From CAVOGJ01 sp963700865 (GTDB lineage: Bacteria; Planctomycetota; Planctomycetia; Pirellulales; Pirellulaceae): a stretch of DNA of 64,000 nucleotides. The translations under genes were made by a program, and so were the position numbers. Under the pieces are notes generated by a model. That model was not told the DNA's origin. It worked only from the letters and a program-made list of their open reading frames with translations, and did no database searches. The stretch covers positions 186,001 through 250,000 of the forward strand of contig CAVOZC010000023.1 of the NCBI GenBank assembly GCA_963700865.1, read 5' to 3'. This document shows positions 1 through 8,830 of the stretch, in pieces. How positions within the stretch are numbered: the first letter of the stretch is position 1; the number at the start of each line of letters is the position of its first letter.

Positions 1-305
1 CTGAACGAAACGCTGGGCGGTTAGGGGCGCCTGTGGTAGCAGTCTGAATCGGAAAAGAGACAATTCTCTGGCTTGTCCGGAGAACCCCCCTCGGGAATTA
101 GGACGGCGTCCGCCTCGCCCCCTGGCCCGAGGGGGTCTTTTCTTTTCCTTTTCTTTCCGCCCATCGCGCGGTAGCGGCTTGTCGGCTGTCTTTTGTTCCC
201 GTGATCAGCAACAATAAGGACGGGCCAACCGCGGCCGCGATTTGAACGGCGTGCGCCGCATCCGCCAACGTGGCTCCCCTCACGTTCCTGTCACTCGTGC
301 GTGCT
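1..305. other. Upstream intergenic region
   Basis: No convincing gene is seen before the PII start. The only clear structure is the terminator-like hairpin at 86-135 with its T-rich tail, annotated separately. The remainder up to 305 presumably carries the PII promoter, but no confident -35/-10 pair can be picked. Confidence 0.5.
86..150 (+). terminator. Probable rho-independent terminator of a gene left of the window
   Basis: Bases 86-95 and 126-135 form a perfect 10-bp GC-rich inverted repeat with a 30-base loop. A strongly T-rich run follows from 136 (TCTTTTCTTTTCC). The polarity fits termination of plus-strand transcription entering from the left. The loop is longer than usual, so this is a likely rather than certain terminator. 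Confidence 0.55.
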
Positions 306-653
306 ATGAAGTTGATAATTGCCATCATCCAGCCGGGAAGGCTTGAGGCCGTCAAGGCGGCGCTGTCGGACGTGGAGGTCGTACGATTGACGGTCATGGA
401 TTGTCAGGGATTTGGTCGTCAGAAGGGCCAGGTCGAGATCTACCGAGGCCGCCAATTCACCGCGAATCTGTTGCGAAAAATTCAATTACAGATCGCTGTG
501 AACGACCATTTTGTCGAGCCGACCATTCAGGCGATCGTGCGAGGAGGTCGCACGGGGGAGTCGGGAGAGATCGGGGATGGCAAGATCTTTGTCCTGCCAC
601 TGGATGACTGCATTCGCATTCGCAGCGGGGAACGGGGCACGGAGGCCATTTAG
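306..653 (+). CDS. P-II family nitrogen regulatory protein
   Basis: This is a 115-residue PII signalling protein. The family binds ATP/ADP and 2-oxoglutarate as a trimer and controls ammonium transporters and nitrogen enzymes. The conserved core is visible: GFGRQKG at about 35-41, IYRG with Tyr46, and IGDGKIFVLP before the C-terminal RIRSGE. I chose the ATG at 306, not 270, because it places the usual MKLI start and matches the family length. The classical uridylylation residue Tyr51 is Phe here (RGRQF), so UMP modification at that site is impossible. A three-residue insertion (TGESGEIGDGK) extends the loop before IGDGK. The gene converges on the permease with only 3 bases between stops. No amtB or glnA is next to it. 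Confidence 0.9.
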   Translation: MKLIIAIIQPGRLEAVKAALSDVEVVRLTVMDCQGFGRQKGQVEIYRGRQFTANLLRKIQLQIAVNDHFVEPTIQAIVRGGRTGESGEIGDGKIFVLPLDDCIRIRSGERGTEAI

Positions 654-656
654 CCA

Positions 657-2885
657 TCAGCCCCGACGGCTGATCACGATCAAGGGGCAGTTCGTCCGTT
701 GGGCCAACTGCCTCGTGAAGCCGCCAAACAGCTTCTTATGACGCCCATGACGCTGTACTCCCAGGATCAGCAGGTCCGAGTTGTCCGCCCGCGCGGCGAC
801 GGCGGCCAGCGGGTCGTCGTTCGTCAGCACTTCGATCTGGCACGGCCGTCGAACTTCATCATTGGCGACTTGCCTTAGCATTCGCTCGGATCGACGTCGA
901 TCATCCACCGTGGCGTCGGCCGGCAGCACTCGCAGAAACGTGACCTCGCGAGGGGCGGTTCGCAGGAGACTGCCCAGCAGCATGGCTCGCAGGTGCTCAT
1001 GATCGCCACGGCCCGCCACGGGAATCAAGATCCTCCTGGCATCCTTCAGTTGCCACTCGTGACGGGAACGCAACACCACGACGTTGGCGTCCAGCCTGCC
1101 GAGGAGGGCCTCAAGATGCGCGTCGTGTCCTTCCGCCGCGATGGTGCTCAACCCCAACACCACGGATTCGCAACGGTGCAGCCTTGCCACGCGGGCGATC
1201 TCTTCCATCGGATGGGGGGCGATCGTGGTCAACGATTCGATACGGATGTCAGCCAGGGTGGCCGCCTTCCACAATTCGCTAAGCACAGCTTGTGTTTTTT
1301 CTATCGGCGCCGGATCACCATCCGGCTGCCAATCGACAGGGGCGACTGCCACCGTATGCGTGAGCACGCGACCAATATGGGCAGGGACCAGGGTATTGGC
1401 CAAGGTCATCATGGCGGCCGCGTTATGCGGATTGGCGATTGGCACGAGCACGAGAGGCGTACGGCCGCGCAGTGTGACCAGTTCCGGATCGAACGCTCGG
1501 CTCGACACGTCCATCACGCGTGCCCGGCGGGCGAAGAGCGCCAGAAACAAGAGGCCCCCCAGACTCAACCAGACCATGGTGATGAGCCCTGCCGAAGGCA
1601 CGACCACGCCTTGGAACACGGCCAGGCCGAGACACGCCAAACCGCCAACTACGGGCACAAGCGGGAATAAGGGTACGCGAAAGGGGGGCGGCTGCCGCGC
1701 GCTGCGCCGTCTCACCAGGATGGCCACCCATTGGGTGATCGCAAACGTGATGAGGAAGATCAGACTCGATGCCGCCCCTGCCGTTTGCACGTCCGGCAAT
1801 GCCCACAACATGGCAGCAACAAGCCCGGCGGTCACCGCGACCGCCATCACGGGAGTCCCTCGCCGGGGATGGAGTTGGCTGAGAGGCGTGGGTAACGTTC
1901 GATCACTCGCCATGGCCTGGGCAATCCGCGAAGCCGCAAACAGATTTGCTTGCAGCGCGGAAAACATGGACAGAATGGCCGCGACGATGACGAGCCAATA
2001 ACCGAAGGCCCCCAGATATTGTCGAGCCGCCACGGCCACGATGCCCTCGGGATTGGCCGCCGCCGCGGTCGTAATGGAGGTGCCGGCGGGTACGCCCACC
2101 GTCGTGATGACGAACAGGAGGGGCAGGTAGATGACGAGGGCAATCGCCAGTGACAAGACCATCGACCGCGGCAGGTTGCGTGTCGGATCGCGCACTTCTC
2201 CGCCGACAGCGGCAATCAAATCAAATCCCTGCAGCGCGATAAATGTATAACCCATGGCCTGAATCACGCCCCGCCCGCCCGCCGGAAAGAAGGGACGCAG
2301 GGCGGCTCCCGTTGTGGTCAGCGGCTGTCCAACGACCGCCCAGACACCGCCGAGGATTAATGCGCCAAAAACCACGACCTTACCGACATTGACCCAGGCT
2401 CCCCCACCGGCGGCTCGTCGCATCAACGTTACGCAGAGGATCAGCGTCGTGGCAAACGCCAATCCGGTCACGGTCCCGGGACGATGCAGCCAGGATGGCG
2501 ACTCGCCCCGCCACCCGCGACAAACATCGGCGGCCATCACGACGCAAAAGTGAGAGAAACCGACGGCGTAGAGCACGGCAGCCACCATCGAGGCGAACCA
2601 GACCACCCAGCCAACCATGAAAGCGGCCTCGATGGTCAGTACCTTTTTGGCATAGGTATACGTTCCACCCGATTCGGGGAACTTCGAGGCCATTTCCGCG
2701 AAGCTAAGTGCCGCCAGCAGGGCGATCACCCCATTCAGGCCAAAGGCTACCATCGCCGCGGGGCCGGTCGTGGCAAATGCGACTCCCGCCAGGGCCAGAA
2801 TCCCCCCGCCCACAATGGCCCCCACGCCCACGCCCGTAGCGCCGAGCAGTCCGAGCGTCCGTTTTGTCCCCGTCTGGGAGGTCAA
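657..2885 (-). CDS. APC-family amino acid permease with C-terminal universal stress protein domains
   Basis: The product has 742 residues. The first ~460 form an amino acid/polyamine/organocation permease in the inner membrane with about 12 hydrophobic segments. The start shows the family glycine-rich TM1 (GVGAIVGGGILAL) and the SFAEMASKFPESGGTYTY region. Residues ~470-742 are soluble and form two UspA-like halves. The second ends in the USP-style nucleotide-binding pattern (LILGVQRHG, then FGGFTRQLAQ and CPLIVI). APC-USP fusions are a known architecture, and the soluble part probably senses nucleotides or energy state. The substrate cannot be read from sequence. The gene is convergent with PII. 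Confidence 0.88.
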   Translation of the reverse strand: MTSQTGTKRTLGLLGATGVGVGAIVGGGILALAGVAFATTGPAAMVAFGLNGVIALLAALSFAEMASKFPESGGTYTYAKKVLTIEAAFMVGWVVWFASMVAAVLYAVGFSHFCVVMAADVCRGWRGESPSWLHRPGTVTGLAFATTLILCVTLMRRAAGGGAWVNVGKVVVFGALILGGVWAVVGQPLTTTGAALRPFFPAGGRGVIQAMGYTFIALQGFDLIAAVGGEVRDPTRNLPRSMVLSLAIALVIYLPLLFVITTVGVPAGTSITTAAAANPEGIVAVAARQYLGAFGYWLVIVAAILSMFSALQANLFAASRIAQAMASDRTLPTPLSQLHPRRGTPVMAVAVTAGLVAAMLWALPDVQTAGAASSLIFLITFAITQWVAILVRRRSARQPPPFRVPLFPLVPVVGGLACLGLAVFQGVVVPSAGLITMVWLSLGGLLFLALFARRARVMDVSSRAFDPELVTLRGRTPLVLVPIANPHNAAAMMTLANTLVPAHIGRVLTHTVAVAPVDWQPDGDPAPIEKTQAVLSELWKAATLADIRIESLTTIAPHPMEEIARVARLHRCESVVLGLSTIAAEGHDAHLEALLGRLDANVVVLRSRHEWQLKDARRILIPVAGRGDHEHLRAMLLGSLLRTAPREVTFLRVLPADATVDDRRRSERMLRQVANDEVRRPCQIEVLTNDDPLAAVAARADNSDLLILGVQRHGRHKKLFGGFTRQLAQRTNCPLIVISRRG

Positions 2886-3315
2886 TGCTGCCTCATTTCA
2901 CCAATCATGCCATCGTGGCCGCCAGTATATCGCTGTGCGAATCAGCTCACCAAGCTCAACCCAACGCTTCCACAGGAGGCGACCCGCTGCGTGCCGAGCC
3001 CGCATCCTTGGAAAGAAGAACACAACCGACGACGTCCGGCCCTTTGCGTGCACACCAAGTGACGCAAATAGGCGCGCTTAGTGTGCGATTTGGTGCATCT
3101 CTGTCGTTGCCGTTGCCCTTTTCCGGCGTGTGATCGCTCCCGACCACCAGCAGGCCTCGCCCCTTCTTCGCGCCCCGACGGCGAGCCGCCATGAAGATCC
3201 GCTGCGGTATGGTAATTGCGGACACCCATGGACGGGAAGGGCAGGCAGGGGTGTTCGTCCTGCACCGACGAGCATTTCGAAAAGTGGTGGTGGCGCACTT
3301 CCAGGAGACCGACGG
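2886..3315. other. Divergent intergenic region
   Basis: This 430-base region separates the divergently transcribed permease and glyoxylate-cycle genes, so it should hold both promoters. The only element I can place is a good Shine-Dalgarno sequence, AGGAG at 3303-3307, eight bases before the ATG at 3316. No RNA gene or convincing small protein is seen. Confidence 0.5.
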
Positions 3316-4419
3316 ATGATTACCTATGTCGAGACACTACCCTCAACCGGGATGACGGCGGGGGGCAGGTCGGGATTTCAGATCTGGCGCGACTTGCGAT
3401 CATCGTACGCCGATGTCTATACCGCGGCCGTCCTGGACGCGATGGCGGAGTTGGCTCGGTTCAACGCGGACCAGAAGGCGCTCATGGCGAAGCGAAATGA
3501 ACGGCGTCGAGCGCGATTTTGCCACCGCGAACCGATTTCCTTTCTGGCGGCCGATGCGTATATCCCCCGCACGCAAATCAAGGTACGCGATGCCCGGGAA
3601 GGGAACTTTGCCGGCGGCGCCATTCCCCAGGATCTGCAGCGACAGTGGATTCAAGGGACCGGACCGGCGGCGAAACCCCACGCCAAGCTCGAGACCAGCA
3701 TCCGCAACGTCGCCTACGCGCTCCTTTCGGGCGCCGACGGTTGGATGTTTGATGGCGAAGATGCCTTGGGCCAGGTTGACACCATGTCCCTGGACAATCA
3801 GCGCAACCTCAAATTGGCCATCCACAGGGACCCGATCTTCTTAACGGCCGCCGAGCAGGTCAGTCAGTCAATGAACGCCTGGGCCGTCGATTTCTTTGGT
3901 CATCCGATTATCGAAGATTGGCGGCGGCAGCTTGACCGGACGACCAAGATCTTTCGTCCGCGAGGGCTGCATCTGGACGATCGGCACGTGCGCACTTCCC
4001 GGGGGCAATCTTTTTCGGCTTCGATTGTCGACACTTGCCTTTATGTCGTGAACAATTACCAGCAACTGGTCCAGGATGGTTCCTCGATCGTACTCTACCT
4101 CCCGAAAATCCAGACGGCGGAGGAAGCCGCCCTATGGCGGGAGATGCTCGACGCACTGGAAGATCATCTGGGTCTACCCCGCGGCAGTATCAAGGTGTAT
4201 GTGCTCGTCGAACAGTTGGAGGCGACATTTCAGTTGATGGAAATCCGCGCCGTACTCGGACCTCACTTCGTCGGTTACAACACCGGACGTTGGGACTATA
4301 TCAACAGCGTAGCCGACGCCATGGCCTGGAATCGTGATTTCATCAATCCGAATATCGATGCCATCACGATGACGTATGGCTACATGCGCAACTATGAGGA
4401 TCGTGTGCGCGCGCTGTGA
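3316..4419 (+). CDS. Malate synthase part of a fused malate synthase-isocitrate lyase, N-terminal piece
   Basis: Malate synthase condenses glyoxylate with acetyl-CoA. These 367 residues show malate synthase A features: FRPRGLHLDDRHV, LYLPKIQ, the conserved GRWDYI near residue 325, and ITMTYGYMRNYE. The start at 3316 follows AGGAG; the longer reading from 3130 lacks homology-like sequence. The frame stops at 4417-4419, before the end of the domain. The protein resumes at that point in the frame beginning at GTG 4416 (NTPDKDGHYALWQGGMEPNIP). A single missing base, for example one G of CTGGTG, restores continuity. The full reading would be about 1,400 residues (3316-7519). Confidence 0.85.
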   Translation: MITYVETLPSTGMTAGGRSGFQIWRDLRSSYADVYTAAVLDAMAELARFNADQKALMAKRNERRRARFCHREPISFLAADAYIPRTQIKVRDAREGNFAGGAIPQDLQRQWIQGTGPAAKPHAKLETSIRNVAYALLSGADGWMFDGEDALGQVDTMSLDNQRNLKLAIHRDPIFLTAAEQVSQSMNAWAVDFFGHPIIEDWRRQLDRTTKIFRPRGLHLDDRHVRTSRGQSFSASIVDTCLYVVNNYQQLVQDGSSIVLYLPKIQTAEEAALWREMLDALEDHLGLPRGSIKVYVLVEQLEATFQLMEIRAVLGPHFVGYNTGRWDYINSVADAMAWNRDFINPNIDAITMTYGYMRNYEDRVRAL

Positions 4420-5501
4420 ACACGCCCGACAAGGATGGCCATTACGCGCTCTGGCAGGGCGGCATGGAGCCCAATATTCCGGTCGGATCGCAAGAGGGTG
4501 TCGCCAGTAGCATGCGGAAGGCCGTTGCCGGTGGCGAACGCGAGCAGCAAGCGGGGGCCAGCGGAAAGTGGGTGGCCCACTGGAAGATGGTGCACATCGT
4601 GCGCCCGGTCTGGGAGCGAGTCGGGGAAGACAATCAGCTGGGCCGACCGTTTCCACGCCTGACCTACACGCCTGCGGACGCCGCGGGCCTGACGATGCTC
4701 GAAGCCTCACCACGAACCGTGCGCGGGGCTCGTGACTTGCTGAGCGTCGGACTGCAATACGGGAATGCCTTCGGTCAGGGCTTTCAGGCAGCGGCGCTCA
4801 AGCCGGCCGACTTCTTTGGCAACGATGACGTGCTGTATCTGATGGAGGACGCCGCCACGGGCGAGATTCGCTTGAGCATTTTGTGGGAGTGGGTACACAA
4901 ACAGGCCCGTTTGACCGAGGACGATCCCGAAACCGGCGTCGAAGCGGGAGACATTTTCACCGTCGAGTTATTTCGCCGGTTACTGGCGGAAGAGTACGAC
5001 AAGCTGCTCCATGCGGGCGACCGCGATGTCCATGCGGTCTCGAAGACCACGACGTTGCCGATTGCTCGGGAGATCGTCGAATCGTACGTCATCGATGAGA
5101 CCAAGCCGCCTTGGTACATCGATCTCCTGAACATCAATTTGAACAACGAGGACCTGCACTCGGCCCGAGAAAGGATTGGTGCATACATGAAGACGCTCAA
5201 ACTCGATGGCACGCGGATCACGGAGAATCTGGATTCCGCCGACTTATTGCTCGATGACGAAGCCGCCTGGTTTGATGAGGAGGTTGAGGCGACCGGGCGA
5301 TGGATGCGCGGGCCCCGCTTCCAGGGCATTCGGCGACTTTACAGCCCGCGGCAGGTGGTCGAGCAGCGAGGCACAATCCCGCAGGACTATTCGATCGCTC
5401 GCCTGGCCAGCGAAGGCATGTATGCTCGGCTCCGCGAACTGTTTGAACAGCGGCGTCGATCACCACGTTTGGTCCCTATTCTCCCGGGCAAGCGGTCGTG
5501 A
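4416..5501 (+). CDS. Malate synthase C-terminal region joined to isocitrate lyase N-terminus, middle piece
   Basis: This is the second piece of the fused glyoxylate-cycle enzyme. Residues 1-270 continue malate synthase (QGGMEPNIPVGS, GKWVAHWKMV, then ILWEWVHKQARL). From about residue 280 the text becomes an isocitrate lyase N-terminus (FDEEVEATGRWMRGPRFQGI, then RLYSPRQVVEQRGTIP). Both enzyme parts lie in one frame without a stop or start between them, which shows a natural MS-ICL fusion. The last ~15 residues are out-of-frame text. Near 5456 the frame of the next piece reads ITTFGPYSPGQAV, the expected lyase continuation, so one base is missing there too. Confidence 0.82.
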   Translation: MNTPDKDGHYALWQGGMEPNIPVGSQEGVASSMRKAVAGGEREQQAGASGKWVAHWKMVHIVRPVWERVGEDNQLGRPFPRLTYTPADAAGLTMLEASPRTVRGARDLLSVGLQYGNAFGQGFQAAALKPADFFGNDDVLYLMEDAATGEIRLSILWEWVHKQARLTEDDPETGVEAGDIFTVELFRRLLAEEYDKLLHAGDRDVHAVSKTTTLPIAREIVESYVIDETKPPWYIDLLNINLNNEDLHSARERIGAYMKTLKLDGTRITENLDSADLLLDDEAAWFDEEVEATGRWMRGPRFQGIRRLYSPRQVVEQRGTIPQDYSIARLASEGMYARLRELFEQRRRSPRLVPILPGKRS

Positions 5502-7519
5502 TGAAACGCCTGGGGATCGAGGGGATTTATTTGGGCGGCTGGGCCACGTCCGCCAAGGGGTCGCTGAGCGAGGATCCGGGTGCCGACCTGGCCAGTTATC
5601 CGCTCAGTCAGGTTCCGGACGAGGCGGCACCCATCGTGCGGGCGCTGCTCACGGCCGACAAGAACCAACAGTACAGCCGCGCCCGCATGACCGATGCGCA
5701 GCGGGCTGCCACACCCAAGATCGACTATCGTCCCTTCATCATTGCCGATGCGGATACGGGACATGGCGGTGATGCCCATGTGCGCAACCTGATTCGCCGG
5801 TTTGTCGAGGTCGGTGTGCCGGGCTACCACATTGAGGACCAGAAGCCGGGTTGCAAGAAGTGCGGTCATCAGGGCGGCAAAGTGCTGGTGCCGGTCGATG
5901 AGCAGATCAAACGGCTGAATGCGGCTCGTTTCCAATTAGATGTCATGAAGGTGCCCGGCATTATCGTCGCTCGCACGGATGCCGAGGCAGCTACGCTGCT
6001 CGACGGGCGGGGTGATGAGCGGGATCAGCCCTTCATCCTGGGCGTCACCAATATCAGCGTGCCGAGTTGGCGGATTGCCTATCTGTCGATCATGAAAAGG
6101 TTGTTCGAGCTAGGTGTGGAAGAAATCAACGGCCACTGGCTGTATGAAATCTCGGATAACGCCTATGCAACGGCCTACGCATGGTTGGAGCGAGCTGGCG
6201 TGTTTGCGACCCTCGAGTCGCTCGTTGAATCGCACCGGGCCGACCGTCGCGTGCTGCCCGCGGAACTGTTGCTCGACAAGGTAGTGAATCGCTTTGTCGA
6301 ATTGTGGGAGGCGGAAGCAGTGCTGAAGACATTCGGCAAGGCGGTTGCCGACGCCATCGCCTTTCACATCGATGAGGGGCAGGAATTCGACGTCACGGTG
6401 GACGAGTGGCTGGAGTGGTCCAAGCATGTGTCGTTCGATGAAGCCCGGCAGAAGGCCCAGTCGATGGGCGTGAATGTGATCTGGAACTGTGAACGCGCCC
6501 GCACGCCCGAGGGCTACTACCTGATTCAGGGTGGCATCGACTACGCGATCGCGAAATCCTTGGCCGTGGCTCCCTACTGTGATCTGATCTGGATGGAAAC
6601 CAAGACGGCTCACCTCCCGGATGCCAAGCGCTTTGCCGAGGCCATTCACGCCAAGTTCCCACAGCAAATGCTGGCTTACAATCTCTCGCCATCATTCAAC
6701 TGGGATACGACCGGCATGACCGACGATGAGATGCGCGAATTTCCTGTCGAGCTAGGCAAATTGGGATTCGTGTTCAACTTCATTACCTACGGCGGCCATC
6801 AAGTCGATGGGATGGCGGCGGAAGAATTCGCCACCGCCTTGATGCAAGATGGGATGCTCTCGCTGGCCAGGTTGCAGCGTAAATTGCGATTGGTCGAGTC
6901 GCCTTATAAGACGCCCCAATCGCTCGTCGGAGGCCCACGGCTGGACGGAGCACTTGCCGCATCCAGTGGCCGGACGGCCACGACGAAGGCCATGGGAAAG
7001 GGCTCGACGCAGGTGCAGCACCTGGTCCAGACGGAGGTCCCGGTCCGCCTGCTGGACGAATGGCTGGTACTGTGGGCCAAGCATCATCATCTGCCGGGAC
7101 CGCTGCGGGCCCGCTTGCGGCCCCATACCGCGGGCTCGGAACTGCTGTCGCTCACGCTTTCCAACCCGGTGGGTACCGTCGTGTCGAGGATCGTCTTCGC
7201 CACGATTCGAGACCGCCGCGGCCAGATGATCCTCTCGATTCGGGATCAGGAAACGTACGATACGACCCTGCGAAAGAAGCGGCTGATGACGTTGATGCAC
7301 CTGTTCCTGATTCATCGGTACAAGAGCATTTCCGTGCATTATGTCAGCCCGACGGAGGACAATCAGAAGCAGAGTGACCGCATGAAGGAGATCGGCATCT
7401 TCGACGAGGTCCAAAGCGAGGTGGGCCAGATCATTGTGGCCTCGGTCAATGCCAACCGGGTCGCCGAGTTGCTCCAATCCGACCAGGAGGAACTTGGGAA
7501 GCTTATTGACAAGCGGTGA
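5498..7519 (+). CDS. Isocitrate lyase part of the fused glyoxylate-cycle enzyme, C-terminal piece
   Basis: Isocitrate lyase cleaves isocitrate to succinate and glyoxylate. The catalytic signature KKCGH is present near residue 120 (GCKKCGHQGGKVLVP), preceded by ADADTGHGG and VPGYHIEDQ. The barrel continues to about residue 470 (NLSPSFNWD). About 200 further residues follow, ending ELGKLIDKR, so the protein has an extra C-terminal domain. Long lyases such as mycobacterial ICL2 also carry a C-terminal extension, but equivalence is not proven. The apparent start at 5498 is not a real N-terminus, since lyase sequence exists upstream in this frame from about 5459. Malate synthase first, lyase second is the order I recall for the Euglena enzyme, opposite to the nematode one. 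Confidence 0.88.
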   Translation: MMKRLGIEGIYLGGWATSAKGSLSEDPGADLASYPLSQVPDEAAPIVRALLTADKNQQYSRARMTDAQRAATPKIDYRPFIIADADTGHGGDAHVRNLIRRFVEVGVPGYHIEDQKPGCKKCGHQGGKVLVPVDEQIKRLNAARFQLDVMKVPGIIVARTDAEAATLLDGRGDERDQPFILGVTNISVPSWRIAYLSIMKRLFELGVEEINGHWLYEISDNAYATAYAWLERAGVFATLESLVESHRADRRVLPAELLLDKVVNRFVELWEAEAVLKTFGKAVADAIAFHIDEGQEFDVTVDEWLEWSKHVSFDEARQKAQSMGVNVIWNCERARTPEGYYLIQGGIDYAIAKSLAVAPYCDLIWMETKTAHLPDAKRFAEAIHAKFPQQMLAYNLSPSFNWDTTGMTDDEMREFPVELGKLGFVFNFITYGGHQVDGMAAEEFATALMQDGMLSLARLQRKLRLVESPYKTPQSLVGGPRLDGALAASSGRTATTKAMGKGSTQVQHLVQTEVPVRLLDEWLVLWAKHHHLPGPLRARLRPHTAGSELLSLTLSNPVGTVVSRIVFATIRDRRGQMILSIRDQETYDTTLRKKRLMTLMHLFLIHRYKSISVHYVSPTEDNQKQSDRMKEIGIFDEVQSEVGQIIVASVNANRVAELLQSDQEELGKLIDKR

Positions 7520-7533
7520 GACGGCCGGGCGGC

Positions 7534-7575
7534 ACATTGTCGCTGATCGCTCCCCCATCAGGAAGCGGAGTTGTC
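7534..7575. repeat. Degenerate palindromic repeat resembling the element at 22162-22200
   Basis: Just after the lyase stop, the sequence GTCGCTGATCGCTCC occurs, followed by an imperfect ATCAGG arm. The same 15 bases, with a perfect arm, occur at 22167-22181. This copy has lost its symmetry. It may be a decayed REP-like element. Confidence 0.4.
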
Positions 7576-7635
7576 TTGTTCGAGTCCGTTGGGCAGGCAT
7601 GCGCTCGGTAGCGGCTGTTCATTCATTGGGAGACC

Positions 7636-8134
7636 ATGATGCAACGACCACATCGCATGACAATCCGCTGTTTCCTCTGCGCAACGGGTCTGCTCGTCGC
7701 CGCCCATCCGGCGCCGGCTGCGGAAAAGCTGGTCGATCTCCTCCGCTCATCTAAGTGGGATCGAATCATTGGCACGTGGGTCGACGCGGAAACGAAGGGA
7801 ACAGACCTTACAGCCACCTACGTCTGGAAGCTCCCCGACCGCGTGATCGAAATCACCACGAAGGACAAGGGCCAGGAGTCCGTTGCGTTGATGGGGGTCA
7901 ATGGAACGACGGGGGATATCTTTCATATGGGTGCCGACAGCGATGGCGCCTCGTCGCTCGGAAAATGGCAGATGAACGCGATGGGGATGCCGTGCTGGAG
8001 CTGGCCTTCGCCAGCGGCGATGGTCAAGAAGGTGCATCCGCATTCGCCATCATCTGGAGGATAACGATACACTCATTGTGACCATCGAGTTGCCCGAGCC
8101 GATCACGATCAAAATGATCCGTGCCAAGCAATAG
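7636..8134 (+). CDS. Small secreted protein of unknown function, frame broken twice
   Basis: The N-terminus is a signal peptide (MTIRCFLCATGLLVAA, cleavage near PAPAA), followed by EKLVDLLRSSKWDRIIGTWV. The first frame runs to 8064, but coherent sequence moves frame near 7980 (DGDAVLELAFASGDGQEG). It moves again near 8037, where a CCC run seems shortened to CC, giving HHLEDNDTLIVTIELPEP and MIRAKQ before the stop at 8132-8134. Repaired, the protein has about 165 residues and looks like a periplasmic beta-rich protein. I do not recognise the family. The start could be 7636 or the internal ATG at 7657. Confidence 0.6.
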
Positions 8135-8173
8135 CCAGCATGGGGGTAGCGTGGCTCGGCCAGGAGCGGGGGA

Positions 8174-8718
8174 ATGCCCAGGTTTGCTGTGGCGAAAAGT
8201 GGGCCGAAATGCTGGGCAAACCTCGTCGGCTGGATCGGTGTGTTGCTGGTCACCATGGCTGCCAGTTGTTGGGCATTTTGGGGCGTGCTGGAAGCCTTTC
8301 ACGAAGGGTGGTGCCGTCCGTTCCTGTGGATGAGGTTGTTGCAGCTCGCCGCCTACCTCGCACCCGCGACTCTGTTGTGCCTGATGGCCGCGTTGGGAAT
8401 TCGCTGGCCGCGGCTAGGGGCTGTGGTGTTTGTCCTGGTGGGTGTCACGCTCGCCGGGCTGATGTTTGTCGATGGGGCAAAATTCGCTCTGGAAGTGACG
8501 CTCTGCCTGACCGGACTGCCCATGCTCGTGGGTCTCCTGTTCTTCCTCGGTCGGCCGCGGCCGAAAGCGGCCGCCTATGCTGTCGCGCTTGGAATTCCCT
8601 TCATCATTTTGCTTGGATTGTCGTATATCATGGTGGCGTATTCGCCAAGAAGAAGGCCACGGGTTCTCCCAGCTTGGGCTTTCGTGCGGTGCGAACGCTG
8701 CCATCCGCCGACTTGTGA
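8174..8718 (+). CDS. Membrane protein of unknown function, 3' end uncertain
   Basis: The frame opening at 8174 encodes about five hydrophobic segments (GWIGVLLVTMAASCWAFWGV, LLQLAAYLAPATLLCLMAAL, LGAVVFVLVGVTLAGLMFV, LPMLVGLLFFLG and IPFIILLGLSYIMVAY). After roughly residue 158 the sequence turns into basic, Cys- and Pro-rich text that looks non-coding. The frame happens to stay open into the methyltransferase. The neighbouring frame, entered by a one-base change near the AAGAAGAAGG at 8649, stops at 8718, and I use that as a provisional end. Function is unknown. Confidence 0.45.
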
Positions 8719-8830
8719 CGGGTACGCATCAGGGGTCATGCTGCCATCCACAACGGTCAGGCGGCGATCCGAAGACCACCCGTGGCTCGTCGACTCGTAC
8801 CATGATCTTTTCGACTGCAAAGAAACAGCT

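Noticed and set aside
4413..5503. Three separate genes coupled by GTGA overlaps at 4416 and 5498
   Set aside because: Isocitrate lyase text exists upstream of the second GTG in its own frame (ITTFGPYSPGQAV), and malate synthase is cut mid-domain. Both overlaps are better explained by one missing base each.
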